From: DATMFV01 sp035555975 | GTDB taxonomy: Bacteria; Verrucomicrobiota; Verrucomicrobiia; Chthoniobacterales; Chthoniobacteraceae | Direction: 5' to 3' | DNA length: 64,000 nucleotides | Assembly (NCBI GenBank): GCA_035555975.1 | Contig: DATMFV010000008.1 | Span: 24,652-88,651 of the forward strand | Shown here: positions 25,207-34,746 of the stretch, piece after piece | Position numbering within the stretch: position 1 is the stretch's first letter | Layout of the letters: each line of letters starts with the position of its first letter | Made by a program: the position numbers and the translations under genes | Notes under the pieces: generated by a model | Database searches by the model: none | Seen by the model: only the letters and a program-made list of their open reading frames with translations | Told to the model about the DNA's origin: nothing

Positions 25207-26895
25207 ATGGCTCACCTAAATCCCCTTGCGTTATCTCCCCATGAAGCGAAACTGGTCGGGAGAGCCAGGCGGCTGTTGACGCCTAGGCAGAAGCTCGCGC
25301 AGTTGCTCCATCCCGTCCTGTGGGCGCATTGGGACCCTTCGATGCCGGAAGAGGAGTTGCTCGAAAGAGCCCTGGAGGTTCCCTGCGGTGGCTATTTCAT
25401 GGGTAAAGGAGGCAGTGATTGGATGCGTCAGATCGTGAGCGAAGCCCAAAAGCGCCTTCCTGTAAAGGCGGTGATCTCCGGGGATCATGAATTTGGTTGT
25501 CAATGCGACCATGGGACGGGGCTTGGCCGCGCCATGAACGCGGGCGCGATTCAACCGCTGGAAGATGCCGTGGAGCTTGCCTACCATGCAGGCAGGTGTA
25601 CGGCACAGGAATGCCGTGCCTCCGGTATCCGTTGGAGCCTGGGGCCGGTGCTGGATCTTAATCTTAATCCGGACAACCCGATTGTGAATACCCGCGCCTT
25701 CGGCGGCAGCCACCCAACTTCGGCCGCCGCTGTGGCGATGGCCTATGCGCGTGGAATGCAGGAGCAAGGAATGGCCGCGTGCATGAAGCACTTTCCCGGC
25801 GACGGAGCCGACGCGCGCGATCAACATTCCGTGACAAGCATCAATCCCTTGTCGGAACATGATTGGATGGAAACCTATGGAAAGGCGTTTCAGGCGGGAA
25901 TCGACTCGGGTATTCTGTCGATGATGGTCGGCCATATCGCGTGGCGCACCCGTTCCGGTCGCCATCCCAAGACCGGCTTCCTCCTTCCCGCCACGGTTGA
26001 CCCACGCATCCAGGTCGATCTTTTGCGCGAAGAACTCGGCTTTCAGGGATTGGTGCTCACTGATGCAATTCCAATGGGCGGACTGCAATCGCATTTTTCC
26101 TGCGAAGCCGAGTATGTGGTGGAGACGATCCGATCGGGAGCCGACATGGTACTCTTCCCCGAAGACCTCAAAACCTCCGTTGATGCGCTTGAAAAGGCGC
26201 TGTGTGATGGCTACCTGAGCGAAAAGCGTGTGGACGATGCCTTCGGCAGGGTGCTCGCCTTCAAGGCCAAACTCGGCCTGCTTGATTCCGAAGAAGAAAC
26301 CGGCGATCGCTTCCGGCCTGCGTTGTCGTCGCCCATGGAACCCCGGGAGAAGCTTGAGGTTTCCCGCCGGATTGCCGAACGATCGGTCACCCTGGTCCGC
26401 GATCTGGACGGCCTCTATCCGTTGCGCCTGCCGGAGGGGTCAAAGCTCGTGCTTTTCGAGATGCCCTTCGATACGCCTCCCAGGCACTCCCTGCTGGAGG
26501 CGGAGGGAGGCGATCGTTTGTCTCCCCTTGAGACGGAGCTGCGAGCGGCCGGCTACCGCACCGTCGTCGTCCGGAATCAGGCCGATGCCGAACGGGAAAC
26601 GGCCGATGCCTGCGCGCTCTTCCACCTATTCTTTTCCACGCTCAGCCCACGTCGGGGCAGCATCAGGTTGGGCCGCGCCGCGATGGATGCGATCGCCTGG
26701 AAGCGGGCTTACTCCGGGTTTCCCGTCTACTTCGTTTCGTTCGGAAATCCCTATATCGTCTGGGAACTGGGGGCCATCCATAACTATGTCTGTTGCTATT
26801 CAAGGCAGCCGCAGGTGATCAAGGCTTATGCCCGGGCGCTCCTCGGGCAGATTCCATTCCGGGGGAAACTGCCGGTCGATCTTCCCGAGCAATAA
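25207..26895 (+). CDS. glycoside hydrolase family 3 (NagZ-like) enzyme
   Basis: Probable exo-acting beta-glycosidase of 562 aa without signal peptide, so cytoplasmic. The GH3 TIM barrel shows CMKHFPGDGADARDQH at about residues 195-210; the NagZ signature is KHFPGHG followed by D-x-H, and here the D-x-H dyad is kept but the PGHG His is Asp. The predicted nucleophile is the Asp in LVLTDAIPMGG. The D-x-H dyad favours a beta-N-acetylhexosaminidase-type specificity, so the locus substrate may contain N-acetylhexosamine. The second GH3 domain covers roughly residues 380-562. The gene ends the rightward unit and is convergent with the next locus. Confidence 0.86.
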   Translation: MAHLNPLALSPHEAKLVGRARRLLTPRQKLAQLLHPVLWAHWDPSMPEEELLERALEVPCGGYFMGKGGSDWMRQIVSEAQKRLPVKAVISGDHEFGCQCDHGTGLGRAMNAGAIQPLEDAVELAYHAGRCTAQECRASGIRWSLGPVLDLNLNPDNPIVNTRAFGGSHPTSAAAVAMAYARGMQEQGMAACMKHFPGDGADARDQHSVTSINPLSEHDWMETYGKAFQAGIDSGILSMMVGHIAWRTRSGRHPKTGFLLPATVDPRIQVDLLREELGFQGLVLTDAIPMGGLQSHFSCEAEYVVETIRSGADMVLFPEDLKTSVDALEKALCDGYLSEKRVDDAFGRVLAFKAKLGLLDSEEETGDRFRPALSSPMEPREKLEVSRRIAERSVTLVRDLDGLYPLRLPEGSKLVLFEMPFDTPPRHSLLEAEGGDRLSPLETELRAAGYRTVVVRNQADAERETADACALFHLFFSTLSPRRGSIRLGRAAMDAIAWKRAYSGFPVYFVSFGNPYIVWELGAIHNYVCCYSRQPQVIKAYARALLGQIPFRGKLPVDLPEQ

Positions 26896-26968
26896 CTCCT
26901 GGAGCCTTCTCTCCCACAACCTGACCCCCGCGCCGGAGCCGATCACTCCCGGCCCGGAGAAAGCGTTG

Positions 26969-29900
26969 TCAGCGGCTTTCAAAAAGAAGCACCTCTCCAT
27001 CTGCAAACCCGACCACGAGCGTCTCCCCCATTCTCTGGAGCGCTGCGACCGGTCGCGAAACGCGTTCGAGTTCCTGAAGTTTCCGGTCCAGGACCAGCAA
27101 CCCGCATCGCCCGCCCGCAATAATATAGCGCCCGACGGCGTCAATACACTTCACGCCATCTGAAAGATACCGGCTGGAAAGGAGCTTCCCTGTCGTCGGA
27201 TCATAGCGGTAGAGGAAACCATCCTCCCTCCCTACGATCAATGTCGCTTCGTCCCCGTGCTTCACAAGAGCACTCGCCAGAGTCGGACTATGATGAAAAC
27301 TCCCCCAGACCCTCTTCAGACCGGGAAGGGTGAAGGCATCCATTCCGCCGGGATTGACGGTCAACAGACGCGGCCCGGTCGCTTCGTCAAAAGCATAGGC
27401 CGCATAGTAACGGTCCAACTCCTGGTTGCCAGACCCGTAGCCCGTCATCGCGGCGGACGCCATGACCGGAAGCTTCTCCCTGGCCGCCATCCCGGTCAGG
27501 TCGACCAGACCTACCCCGCCCGCTTCATCACCATAAGTCCCGACCAGCGCGATCCAGTTCGGATTCAAATGCTCCAGAGGCACGATGAGCTTCCCTCCAA
27601 AACCTTGAAATCGAAGCACCGGCCGTGGATCATTCAGAGGAGTGCTCATGACCGCGAAATGGGGTGTCCAGACGATGCGGGGATTCCGGGAGGAGCCGAC
27701 AATCCCCACCGCCGCCGGCTTCGTCTGGACGTAAAGACGCTTTGCCGCTTCATCGCCGCCTTCGAGAAAGAAATCGTCCACCCGGGTCCGGCCGTCCGCA
27801 CGCCTCACATATAGCTGATCATCCAGGGTATAGACAGCGAGATCGACGCCATCTCCTCCCAAAGCTTCCCTGAGATCGACCCGCTTCACCGGCGCAGGGA
27901 AGCTCTTTTGCCAGACAAGCTCTCCCTGACGATCAGCCAGAAGGAGGCGCTCGCCTTGCCACGCTGCGACAAACCGCGATTCTCCCCTGCTCGCCCGAAG
28001 CTCAAGCCCGGCTTCCGAGGCGGGGTTCTTTCCAAGAAGTTCGACCTCGTGCAACGATAGCGCCGGATGCGCAGAGGCATCTCGCGGGTTCAACTTCAGC
28101 CGAAAGGCGTTTCCCTCCGCCTCCGTTTCAATGCCCAGTTTCTGGAAATGGTAGGTATTGGTGTAATGCGCGTTCTCCAACAGATAAGATCCATTGGAGC
28201 ACCGGATCTCCACCTCCCGCCGATCCTTCTGAAAACCATCCCTGCTGGCCTCGAGCACCATCTCCCACTCTGAAGCTTTGGGAAACTGCCCGCCGGAGCC
28301 GATGAGGCGGATCTCATTGACCTTTGTCAACCCGGGGAATTCAAACGTCAAAGCCACCCCGTCGCCGACATCTTTCCAACCCGCCCTCGCATGGCGTGAA
28401 ATCGTTCGATCCCGAAGTTCCTGCGCATTCCCTGATGTCAATGCAGGTTGCACATTGATCCGAAAATCCTGATAAACGCTCAACGGCGGCAAAAATCCTC
28501 CCAGTTTCCCCACCTGTTTGAGTCGCGACAATCCTCCCTCCTGCTGATCCTGCACGGAATCGCTGCGCGTCCGGGGAGTTGAGCGCTCCCACGCCCGGGC
28601 CAATGCCTGCTGTGCGTTCTTCAATGGCGACGATGCCTTTGGAAAAGCAAGCTCGGTCCGCCCTGTCATCAACAAGAGTTCTCCCTTGCCTGACAGAGAA
28701 GAAGATGACTCCCGATGCAGCTTTCCTGACGGGGCGAGCGAGTAATGAAGTGTTGCCAGATTCCGCTGGCGATCCTCAATAATCATCTTTCCTTCCCGTA
28801 CCTCAACGGACTCGACGGGGCGGGAAAAGCTGAAAGTCCCCATTCCAGGCAGGTCCAGCGACCGCACATGACACGCCACCCACGATGCCGAACTCAATGC
28901 AAAGCTGTCGGCCACGATCTTCCCCTGCCCTCCTCCATCGAACCGTCCGGCTCCGTAGATTGCCACCGCGTCGCGCCCCCCTTCCCTTTTTACCGCGACG
29001 ACGCCGGGGGCAACGGCCCGCACTTCATAGCGTTTTGAATCGCCCTGCCGGTTGGCGTAAAGCAGATTTGAGAAAAACGTTCGCTCTCCTGCCGCTGCCT
29101 TCCAGCTCTTCCGCTGCACGAAGAAATGCGGCGCAACCGCACCATCCCTCCGCCCGGAAACGTTCTCTCCTTCACTGGCGTCCGCCGGCTTGATGAAAAA
29201 CCCGGTGCCGTTTTGCGCATCCCTTCCGACAAAATTCCCGTGATCGTCGAGGCTCCCGGGCTGAAAACTTCTCCAGCGGCATGTTAAGCGAAAATCATCT
29301 GTAAAATGAGCGGTCAAGGCATCAATGACGACAAAGTACTCGCCCCTGCGGCGGAAAACGTGTCGGCTCCAGGCGCAGCCGCCCCCGTTCTCATCAAGCG
29401 TCAACGTCGACATCGCCAGGTTTCCGCGGTTGCAGATGGCGTCGGTCCGCGCCGCCACCGACCGAACATCCTCCTTGCCGCGACTGGTTGAAACGCCGCT
29501 TTTTGCCCAGGCATCATGTTTCTGGCTGTTCTGAAAAAGAAGCAGGCTCCCGGCTTCCGTCCACCGGACGATGCTGTTCGCGCCGCTGCCCTCCCGCATC
29601 TTGAGCCCTCCAAACTCGGCAGCCTCCAATACCAGCGACGCGTCGTCCGCCGTGAAACCGTCCCGGAAATAGAGCAGGTTGTTGAGCCCGGTGGCAGGCC
29701 CCTTGTACGCCGCCCAGTGCGGGCCGGGCGTAAAGCGAAGGTAGCCTTTGCGATAAAATGGGTCGAGTTCCACCTTCTGCGCTCCCAGGAAGCGGGCAGG
29801 CGGCTTCGCCTGATCGGGCCTTCCACCCCTCCACCAACCGCCGGGAGGAGGGGTGATCCCAAATCCACCCTCCTGCCACCCCGCCATCCTTTCCCTGAGC

Positions 29901-31180
29901 CACTCCGCGCCCGCGTCTCCACCAAAAAAGGCGAGTGAAATCGCGCCGTCTCCTCCCTTGGTGTTCGAAAACTGATATCCGGGCCGGGCGCTAAGATAGG
30001 GACTGCGCCCAATATCAAAGCCCAGATTGTCAACCGAAGCCAGGTAGTAACCGGTCATGCGTTCAAAAATTCCATTCTCCAAAGGCTTTCGACTGCCATA
30101 CACCCAATACAGCCGCGCCAGAAGGGAAGTGACGTCAAGATCGCCCGGCCCGGTGGTGGACCCTCTGCTGATCCCCTGGGAGATCATCAGGTCGATCTTT
30201 TCTTCGAGGTTTGAAAGCCTCTCCTTCACCTTGGAAAGAGACGCATCATCAAGCGTGGAGCAATGGGCCAGATAGTCGCTGGCGAGATACATTCCGATAA
30301 AGGCGGTCATCAAATGCCGGTTCAAGCCCTTCAAGATTCCCTCCGGCGATTCCGTCCAGGCCTCAACGGCGAAAGCGTCGACATTTCGCTCAACGTTCAC
30401 GAAAACGCGTCGGTCGACCTCCCGCCTCAGGTCGGCGTCAGCCACGTTCAACGCCAGAAACTGCCTGAGCGCCCAGTAATAGCGTTCCCATGAGTAGTGA
30501 TCTCCCATGCGAAAGCCCCACAACCCTTCATCGGCGCTCCGGCTTCCGACCTCCGCCTGAAGAAGCTGGTGCGCCTTGCGGGCGGCGCGTGCATTGCCAT
30601 ACCAGAAGGCGTCATAGACCGCCTCCGGGAAATCACGCCAATGCGTCTTCCCCTCGCTCCTTCCCGGGGAGAGAGGCAATTCCGGCAGGCGATCGCGGCG
30701 CCCCGCCTCGCTTTTGATCCAGTCGAGCAACCGCTCCGTCCCTTTCTCCAACCCCTCCGCACCGGAGGCTGAAAGGACAATGACAGGGGTCTCCCGCTGC
30801 AAGGGAGCGTGTAGAAACTGGATCAAATACTCCCCCCGTGCCGGAAACTCCGAAGACGCGGGCGCGAGGTGCTTTGCCGCCAGTTGAATAAACGCCTTGT
30901 TGGTCCGGACATTTCCCATCAGCACCATGGGAATACGCTGGTACCTGGGTGCGATGCGCCATGTCCCCGGCTCCAGCAGTTCATCGTCGTGCAGGATGCG
31001 GGCCTCCGCCAAGCCTGCCTGATTGAGTTGGTTGGCAAGCGTCTGAGCCCTCACCTGATCACCGGGCCCGCTGACAATGAGCATTTCGACTCCTTTCGCC
31101 CCAGCCCTTGTGATTGATGTCAAACAGCACAGTATGAGGAGGAAAAAGCTATTGAAGATAGCTCGAGAGTCTTTGCGCAT
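26969..31180 (-). CDS. large secreted multidomain protein, lyase-like with discoidin and propeller parts
   Basis: A 1403-aa protein with signal peptide (FFLLILCCLTSITRAGAKG). Residues about 30-180 are an alpha/beta domain resembling the N-terminal domain of alpha-glucuronidase-type hydrolases. About 190-480 are helical (MGDHYSWERYYWAL, DLDVTSLLARLYWVYG), suggesting a toroid. About 480-830 are beta-rich and contain HVFRRRGEYFVVIDALTA, as in heparinase-fold lyases. About 900-1050 resemble an F5/8C (discoidin) module (FEFPGLTKVNEIRLIG, LSLHEVELLG). The rest has repeated beta-propeller-like strands with DG and G-D motifs. Its ATG overlaps the pseudopilin stop by 32 bp, so the two are co-expressed. 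By fold and context a polysaccharide-degrading enzyme is likely, but no catalytic residue can be named. Confidence 0.75.
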   Translation of the reverse strand: MRKDSRAIFNSFFLLILCCLTSITRAGAKGVEMLIVSGPGDQVRAQTLANQLNQAGLAEARILHDDELLEPGTWRIAPRYQRIPMVLMGNVRTNKAFIQLAAKHLAPASSEFPARGEYLIQFLHAPLQRETPVIVLSASGAEGLEKGTERLLDWIKSEAGRRDRLPELPLSPGRSEGKTHWRDFPEAVYDAFWYGNARAARKAHQLLQAEVGSRSADEGLWGFRMGDHYSWERYYWALRQFLALNVADADLRREVDRRVFVNVERNVDAFAVEAWTESPEGILKGLNRHLMTAFIGMYLASDYLAHCSTLDDASLSKVKERLSNLEEKIDLMISQGISRGSTTGPGDLDVTSLLARLYWVYGSRKPLENGIFERMTGYYLASVDNLGFDIGRSPYLSARPGYQFSNTKGGDGAISLAFFGGDAGAEWLRERMAGWQEGGFGITPPPGGWWRGGRPDQAKPPARFLGAQKVELDPFYRKGYLRFTPGPHWAAYKGPATGLNNLLYFRDGFTADDASLVLEAAEFGGLKMREGSGANSIVRWTEAGSLLLFQNSQKHDAWAKSGVSTSRGKEDVRSVAARTDAICNRGNLAMSTLTLDENGGGCAWSRHVFRRRGEYFVVIDALTAHFTDDFRLTCRWRSFQPGSLDDHGNFVGRDAQNGTGFFIKPADASEGENVSGRRDGAVAPHFFVQRKSWKAAAGERTFFSNLLYANRQGDSKRYEVRAVAPGVVAVKREGGRDAVAIYGAGRFDGGGQGKIVADSFALSSASWVACHVRSLDLPGMGTFSFSRPVESVEVREGKMIIEDRQRNLATLHYSLAPSGKLHRESSSSLSGKGELLLMTGRTELAFPKASSPLKNAQQALARAWERSTPRTRSDSVQDQQEGGLSRLKQVGKLGGFLPPLSVYQDFRINVQPALTSGNAQELRDRTISRHARAGWKDVGDGVALTFEFPGLTKVNEIRLIGSGGQFPKASEWEMVLEASRDGFQKDRREVEIRCSNGSYLLENAHYTNTYHFQKLGIETEAEGNAFRLKLNPRDASAHPALSLHEVELLGKNPASEAGLELRASRGESRFVAAWQGERLLLADRQGELVWQKSFPAPVKRVDLREALGGDGVDLAVYTLDDQLYVRRADGRTRVDDFFLEGGDEAAKRLYVQTKPAAVGIVGSSRNPRIVWTPHFAVMSTPLNDPRPVLRFQGFGGKLIVPLEHLNPNWIALVGTYGDEAGGVGLVDLTGMAAREKLPVMASAAMTGYGSGNQELDRYYAAYAFDEATGPRLLTVNPGGMDAFTLPGLKRVWGSFHHSPTLASALVKHGDEATLIVGREDGFLYRYDPTTGKLLSSRYLSDGVKCIDAVGRYIIAGGRCGLLVLDRKLQELERVSRPVAALQRMGETLVVGFADGEVLLFESR

Positions 31181-31913
31181 AGTCTTGATATTCCTCGGGG
31201 GTCAACGTTTCGACGTGTCCATCAAGAAACCAGAAGTTGGCCTTTCCGGCGTGCCGGTAGCTACTGATCCGATTGGAGACATTGCCCGTGTCGTGGATTC
31301 CCTGTTGATCATTGGAACCCCCGAAGGAACTCAACGCAGCGCCATCTCCCATGTAAATGACCTGGGAACGATTCGTAAACTGGTGAACATTCCGGTAGCC
31401 GTAGCCCGCCACCGCCCCCGAAGCGTCGCGAACTCCATAGCGGTACCAGTCCGGCCGGCTGTAGCTGGAGGTCGGCGTGGCGCCGTGGGTCACCATCGAC
31501 AGGTGCTTGGGGCAGAGGTACTGCCGTTGCTCATTGATGCTCCAGTTATAGTAATACCGCAGTGAAGCATTCCAGTTGGAAAAGTTTGCCAGCCGCCTCC
31601 CGGGAGGGTCGTCCGGTATCGCCGAATTGTCGACCAGCACCCCGTGGTTCTCGGTCGCAAACTGGAGCACGTAAAGACCGTACTGCCGCAGGATCTGAAC
31701 GCACCCGATCGTGGCTGCGCGTTCCCTGGTCACCCCGAGCGTCCCCGCGATCAAAACGGCGAGAACCAACAGCACCGCGATCGCCACCACAAGCTCGGTC
31801 GTCGTAAATCCCGAACGGGAAGCTTTCGCCCAGCGAACACGAACCTCCAGATCCACCGGAAGCCGGGTGTTCCTGTCGTACCATGGCCTGGAGAAGGGAA
31901 GGAAGCGGGGCAT
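31149..31913 (-). CDS. prepilin-type protein with H-X9-DG domain
   Basis: Pseudopilin-like protein of 254 aa with an intact processing site: SRSG|FTTTELVVAIAVLLVLAVL, with Gly at -1 and Glu at +5. The C-terminus has RHAGKANFWFLDGHVE, which fits H-X9-DG exactly. The leader from ATG 31913 is long (34 residues); a GTG about 20 codons downstream gives a more usual leader. It overlaps the start of the 1403-aa gene by 32 bp, showing coupling with a degradative protein. It is the counterpart of the degenerate pseudopilin in the first locus. Family function is unsettled; a periplasm- or surface-spanning capture structure is an inference from context. Confidence 0.85.
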   Translation of the reverse strand: MPRFLPFSRPWYDRNTRLPVDLEVRVRWAKASRSGFTTTELVVAIAVLLVLAVLIAGTLGVTRERAATIGCVQILRQYGLYVLQFATENHGVLVDNSAIPDDPPGRRLANFSNWNASLRYYYNWSINEQRQYLCPKHLSMVTHGATPTSSYSRPDWYRYGVRDASGAVAGYGYRNVHQFTNRSQVIYMGDGAALSSFGGSNDQQGIHDTGNVSNRISSYRHAGKANFWFLDGHVETLTPEEYQDYAQRLSSYLQ

Positions 31914-32077
31914 TAGGGAGAAGTCGAAAAAGTCGCGTTAACCCTCAACTCTCCCGGGCTGGTTTCCAAGCAATGGACGCACTTTCGTGCAACAGCGGCA
32001 TGGAGAATGAAGGCTGGAACAATAGGACAGAAAACCAACCGCCCGGCAACCCTATTCCTGCCCTGAAGTGAAACAAA

Positions 32078-32091
32078 CTGTAGGCCTACAG
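32078..32091. promoter_or_regulatory. predicted GntR-type operator, site 1
   Basis: CTGTAGGCCTACAG is a perfect 14-bp palindrome in the 241-bp divergent gap between the pseudopilin/1403-aa unit and the two paralogous secreted-protein genes. A near copy lies at the start of the GntR-headed regulator gene at 35922-35935. Confidence 0.62.
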
Positions 32092-32154
32092 ACAAAATCC
32101 TCCCACCCCCAAAACACCTTGAATTCGCTCCCCTCCCGCCGCACTCTTGCCGTC

Positions 32155-32898
32155 ATGAAGCGTCTCCACCTGACAGCGCCGCTAGTCTCCCTGGCGCTAC
32201 CCTTCTTCCTGACGGCGCGCCCGCCCGGCGCCACCGCGCAGATCCCGCTGATGGGAGAGGGGCGTTATCATCAGGATTTCAATACGCTGACACGCTCATC
32301 GGCTCCAACGCCATGGGTCGACAATGAAACCGTCGTCGGCTGGTATGCCCGGCAAAGCGTCCCGCCCGATCTATCAGATCGATATGGAACCATCGTCCAT
32401 TCCGATGGCTCCGGCAAAATGGGCCGAATCTACAGCTTTGGAGCTGCGGATACCGACAATCTCTCCCTGGGAGGACTTGCGTCGGGATCGATCGGAGCCC
32501 TCGCGATCGGCGTTCAGTTCCAGAATAGTTCCGATGCTCCGCTTATCCTCGCCAGCCTCTCGTTCAAAGCCAGACAATGGCGGGACGGCGGCGGAAGCAG
32601 ACAGCTTTTCAGCTTCAGTTACCGCATTTCACCGGAGCCGATTGAAAACATCCTCGGAGAGGAAGCCGAATGGGTTCGGCATCCCTCGCTGGACTTTCTT
32701 TCGCCATCCAACGGAGGAACGCCCGCGCCGCTTTCAGATGAACCGGCCAATGGAGAAACGCTCTCTGAAACCGTGAATCTCGTCCTGATGCCGGGCGAGT
32801 GTATCGTGTTTCGCTGGAGTTTTCCCCAGGGCGACCAGGAACTGACCGATGCGTATGGCATTGATGACTTTGAGTTAACCTATCACCCCCACCACTAA
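32155..32898 (+). CDS. secreted protein, paralogue of the PEP-CTERM protein downstream but without anchor
   Basis: Exported protein of 247 aa with signal peptide LVSLALPFFLTARPPGATAQ. It shares the pattern of its neighbour: YHQDFNTL, NETVVGWYA, SLGGLASGSIGALAIGVQFQN, PGECIVFRW and YGIDDFEL. It stops directly after that last motif with TYHPHH, exactly where the neighbour continues into its C-terminal anchor. No anchor is hidden in another frame because the next ATG follows 5 bp later. ATG 32155 was chosen for the signal peptide. The fold looks like a beta-sandwich. It would be a soluble partner of the anchored paralogue; function unknown. Confidence 0.75.
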   Translation: MKRLHLTAPLVSLALPFFLTARPPGATAQIPLMGEGRYHQDFNTLTRSSAPTPWVDNETVVGWYARQSVPPDLSDRYGTIVHSDGSGKMGRIYSFGAADTDNLSLGGLASGSIGALAIGVQFQNSSDAPLILASLSFKARQWRDGGGSRQLFSFSYRISPEPIENILGEEAEWVRHPSLDFLSPSNGGTPAPLSDEPANGETLSETVNLVLMPGECIVFRWSFPQGDQELTDAYGIDDFELTYHPHH

Positions 32899-32902
32899 AA
32901 CC

Positions 32903-33727
32903 ATGCCTCATCATCATCGTTTCCCATTGTTCATAACCGCTCTGTTGCTCCTTGTGGGGCCGCTTCATGGAGCGAGGGCCTCCATCCTGCTCCCGGGAGG
33001 CGGCACCTATACACAAAACTTCAATACCCTTCCGGCGGCGACTACTGCGGATGGTGATCCCTGGGTCAATGATGTCACGCTTCCAGGCTGGTATGCGGAA
33101 CTGGGCAACCAGAGCCACGAACGCGCCGGGACAATCAGGGCCGGAAATGGCGCCAACGATCATGGGCGCTTGTGGAGTTTTGGCCCCACGGGAAGCTCCG
33201 ACCGTTCGCTCGGCGGCATAGCCAGCGGTTCAGTAGGCGCCGTGGCGTTCGGGGTTCAGTTTCAGAATACGAGCGGACAGGTGTTGACCTTTGATTCTCT
33301 CTCCTTCTGGGCGGAGGAATGGCGCTCCAATCCGGGGCTGGCGGCCACGCTCGACCTTTACTACCAGGTTTCCACGACCGAAATCACCAGCCTGTTGCCG
33401 GTGAGCGGATGGACCGCCCTTTCCGACCTGACCTTCACGGCACCCGTCTCCGGCAGCACCTCCGCCATCGATGGAAAGGCAACCGGAAACCGGGAGTTTC
33501 TCTCCGCGGACCATCTCTCCCTGTCGTTAAATCCCGGCGAGTATATCCTCTTTCGCTGGGTCAATGGCACCACGGCCACCGGCCGGCAGTTCGGCCTTGC
33601 CATTGACGACTTCGAGATCAGCTACCGAACGGTTCCCGAAGCAGGCGCCAATGGTCTTCTCCTGCTTGGATTAGGAGGTTTTGCCTTCCTTCGTCTTTAC
33701 CGGAGGCGCGTTACATCCAGGCGATGA
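32903..33727 (+). CDS. PEP-CTERM-like anchored secreted protein
   Basis: Exported protein of 274 aa with signal peptide (FPLFITALLLLVGPLHGARA), the same beta-sandwich pattern as the upstream paralogue (YTQNFNTLP, SLGGIASGSVGAVAFGVQFQN, GLAIDDFEISY) and a C-terminal anchor. The anchor begins VPEAGANGLLLLGLGG and ends in LYRRR, a variant with VPEA in place of VPEP. Its stop overlaps the Gfo/Idh ATG by 4 bp. The two paralogues arose by tandem duplication, and only this one can be surface sorted. It may bind a polysaccharide (inference). Confidence 0.8.
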   Translation: MPHHHRFPLFITALLLLVGPLHGARASILLPGGGTYTQNFNTLPAATTADGDPWVNDVTLPGWYAELGNQSHERAGTIRAGNGANDHGRLWSFGPTGSSDRSLGGIASGSVGAVAFGVQFQNTSGQVLTFDSLSFWAEEWRSNPGLAATLDLYYQVSTTEITSLLPVSGWTALSDLTFTAPVSGSTSAIDGKATGNREFLSADHLSLSLNPGEYILFRWVNGTTATGRQFGLAIDDFEISYRTVPEAGANGLLLLGLGGFAFLRLYRRRVTSRR

Positions 33728-34746
33728 GTCTCAAAATCTGTCTGATAGGCTGTGGTGAACATGCCTGGAAGGTTCATGGGCCGTCTTTGCGAAAATACCG
33801 GCGGCTTCACCCTGAGACGGAGCTCGCCGCCTGTTGTGACATCAACCGGGATGCCGCACTGGGATTTGCCGCCAGGTTCGGGTTCTCCCGTTCGTATGTT
33901 GACTATGAACGAATGCTGGACTGCGAGCAGCCCGATGCCGTTTCAGTCCTGCTTCCTCCTGAACTGATCCATCCCGTCGGCCGCGTCATTCTCTCCCGGG
34001 GGATACCCGCTTTACTCGAAAAGCCTCCGGGGATGACGCAGGCGGAACTGGAGAATCTGGCCACCGTCGCCGAGGCCGGTGGCACGATCAATCAGGTGGC
34101 GTTCAATCGCCGCTATACGGCGATCATCCGGTACACGCACCAGCGCCTCAATGACTTTCTACCCAGCACATCGGCCTTTCAGGTCAACTACGAGATGATC
34201 CGCTTCAATCGTTGGGATGCCGACTTCGCCACAACAGCGATTCACGCCCTCGATACCGCGCTCTTTCTCTCCCGAAGCCCCTATGTAAAAGCCTCCTTTG
34301 ACTATTGCGAAGCTCCGGGCGAGGCAGGAGGTGTCATCGGCGCTACCATTGAAGCTCTGACCCAGTGCGGCACACGCGTTCACATGAACTTCCAGCCCGT
34401 CGCCGGGGTGGTGCTCGAAAGGGCATCGATTCATGGGCTCGAACAATCGATGACCCTCGACATCCCGGTATGGGGAGCCTATGACTCCCCGGGCCGCCTG
34501 CGCCACTGGCATCAGGATCGCCTGGTACACGAGATTTCAGGCAGCGAACTGATGCCGGGCGAAGAGATGTATGAACAGAGCGGCTTTTACGCCGAAAACG
34601 AAGCCTTCTTCGAGTCCGTCCGTCATCACCGGCCGGCGACCCCGGGCCTGCGGGATGCCTGCCAGTCGGTGGCGCTGATGGAAGCCTTTCGCAGGAGATG
34701 TCGTGGCATCGAGTTCCCCGATCAGCTCCTCTCCCCGCCGCGTTGA
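33724..34746 (+). CDS. Gfo/Idh/MocA-family oxidoreductase
   Basis: NAD(P)-dependent oxidoreductase-type protein of 340 aa. The Rossmann motif is ICLIGCGEHAWKVHG, and the family EKP motif reads LLEKPPGMTQAE. It starts inside the stop of the PEP-CTERM-like gene (ATGA), which ties an intracellular enzyme to a surface protein, as in the first locus. Its last 25 bp overlap the 3' end of the convergent regulator gene. Confidence 0.88.
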   Translation: MSLKICLIGCGEHAWKVHGPSLRKYRRLHPETELAACCDINRDAALGFAARFGFSRSYVDYERMLDCEQPDAVSVLLPPELIHPVGRVILSRGIPALLEKPPGMTQAELENLATVAEAGGTINQVAFNRRYTAIIRYTHQRLNDFLPSTSAFQVNYEMIRFNRWDADFATTAIHALDTALFLSRSPYVKASFDYCEAPGEAGGVIGATIEALTQCGTRVHMNFQPVAGVVLERASIHGLEQSMTLDIPVWGAYDSPGRLRHWHQDRLVHEISGSELMPGEEMYEQSGFYAENEAFFESVRHHRPATPGLRDACQSVALMEAFRRRCRGIEFPDQLLSPPR

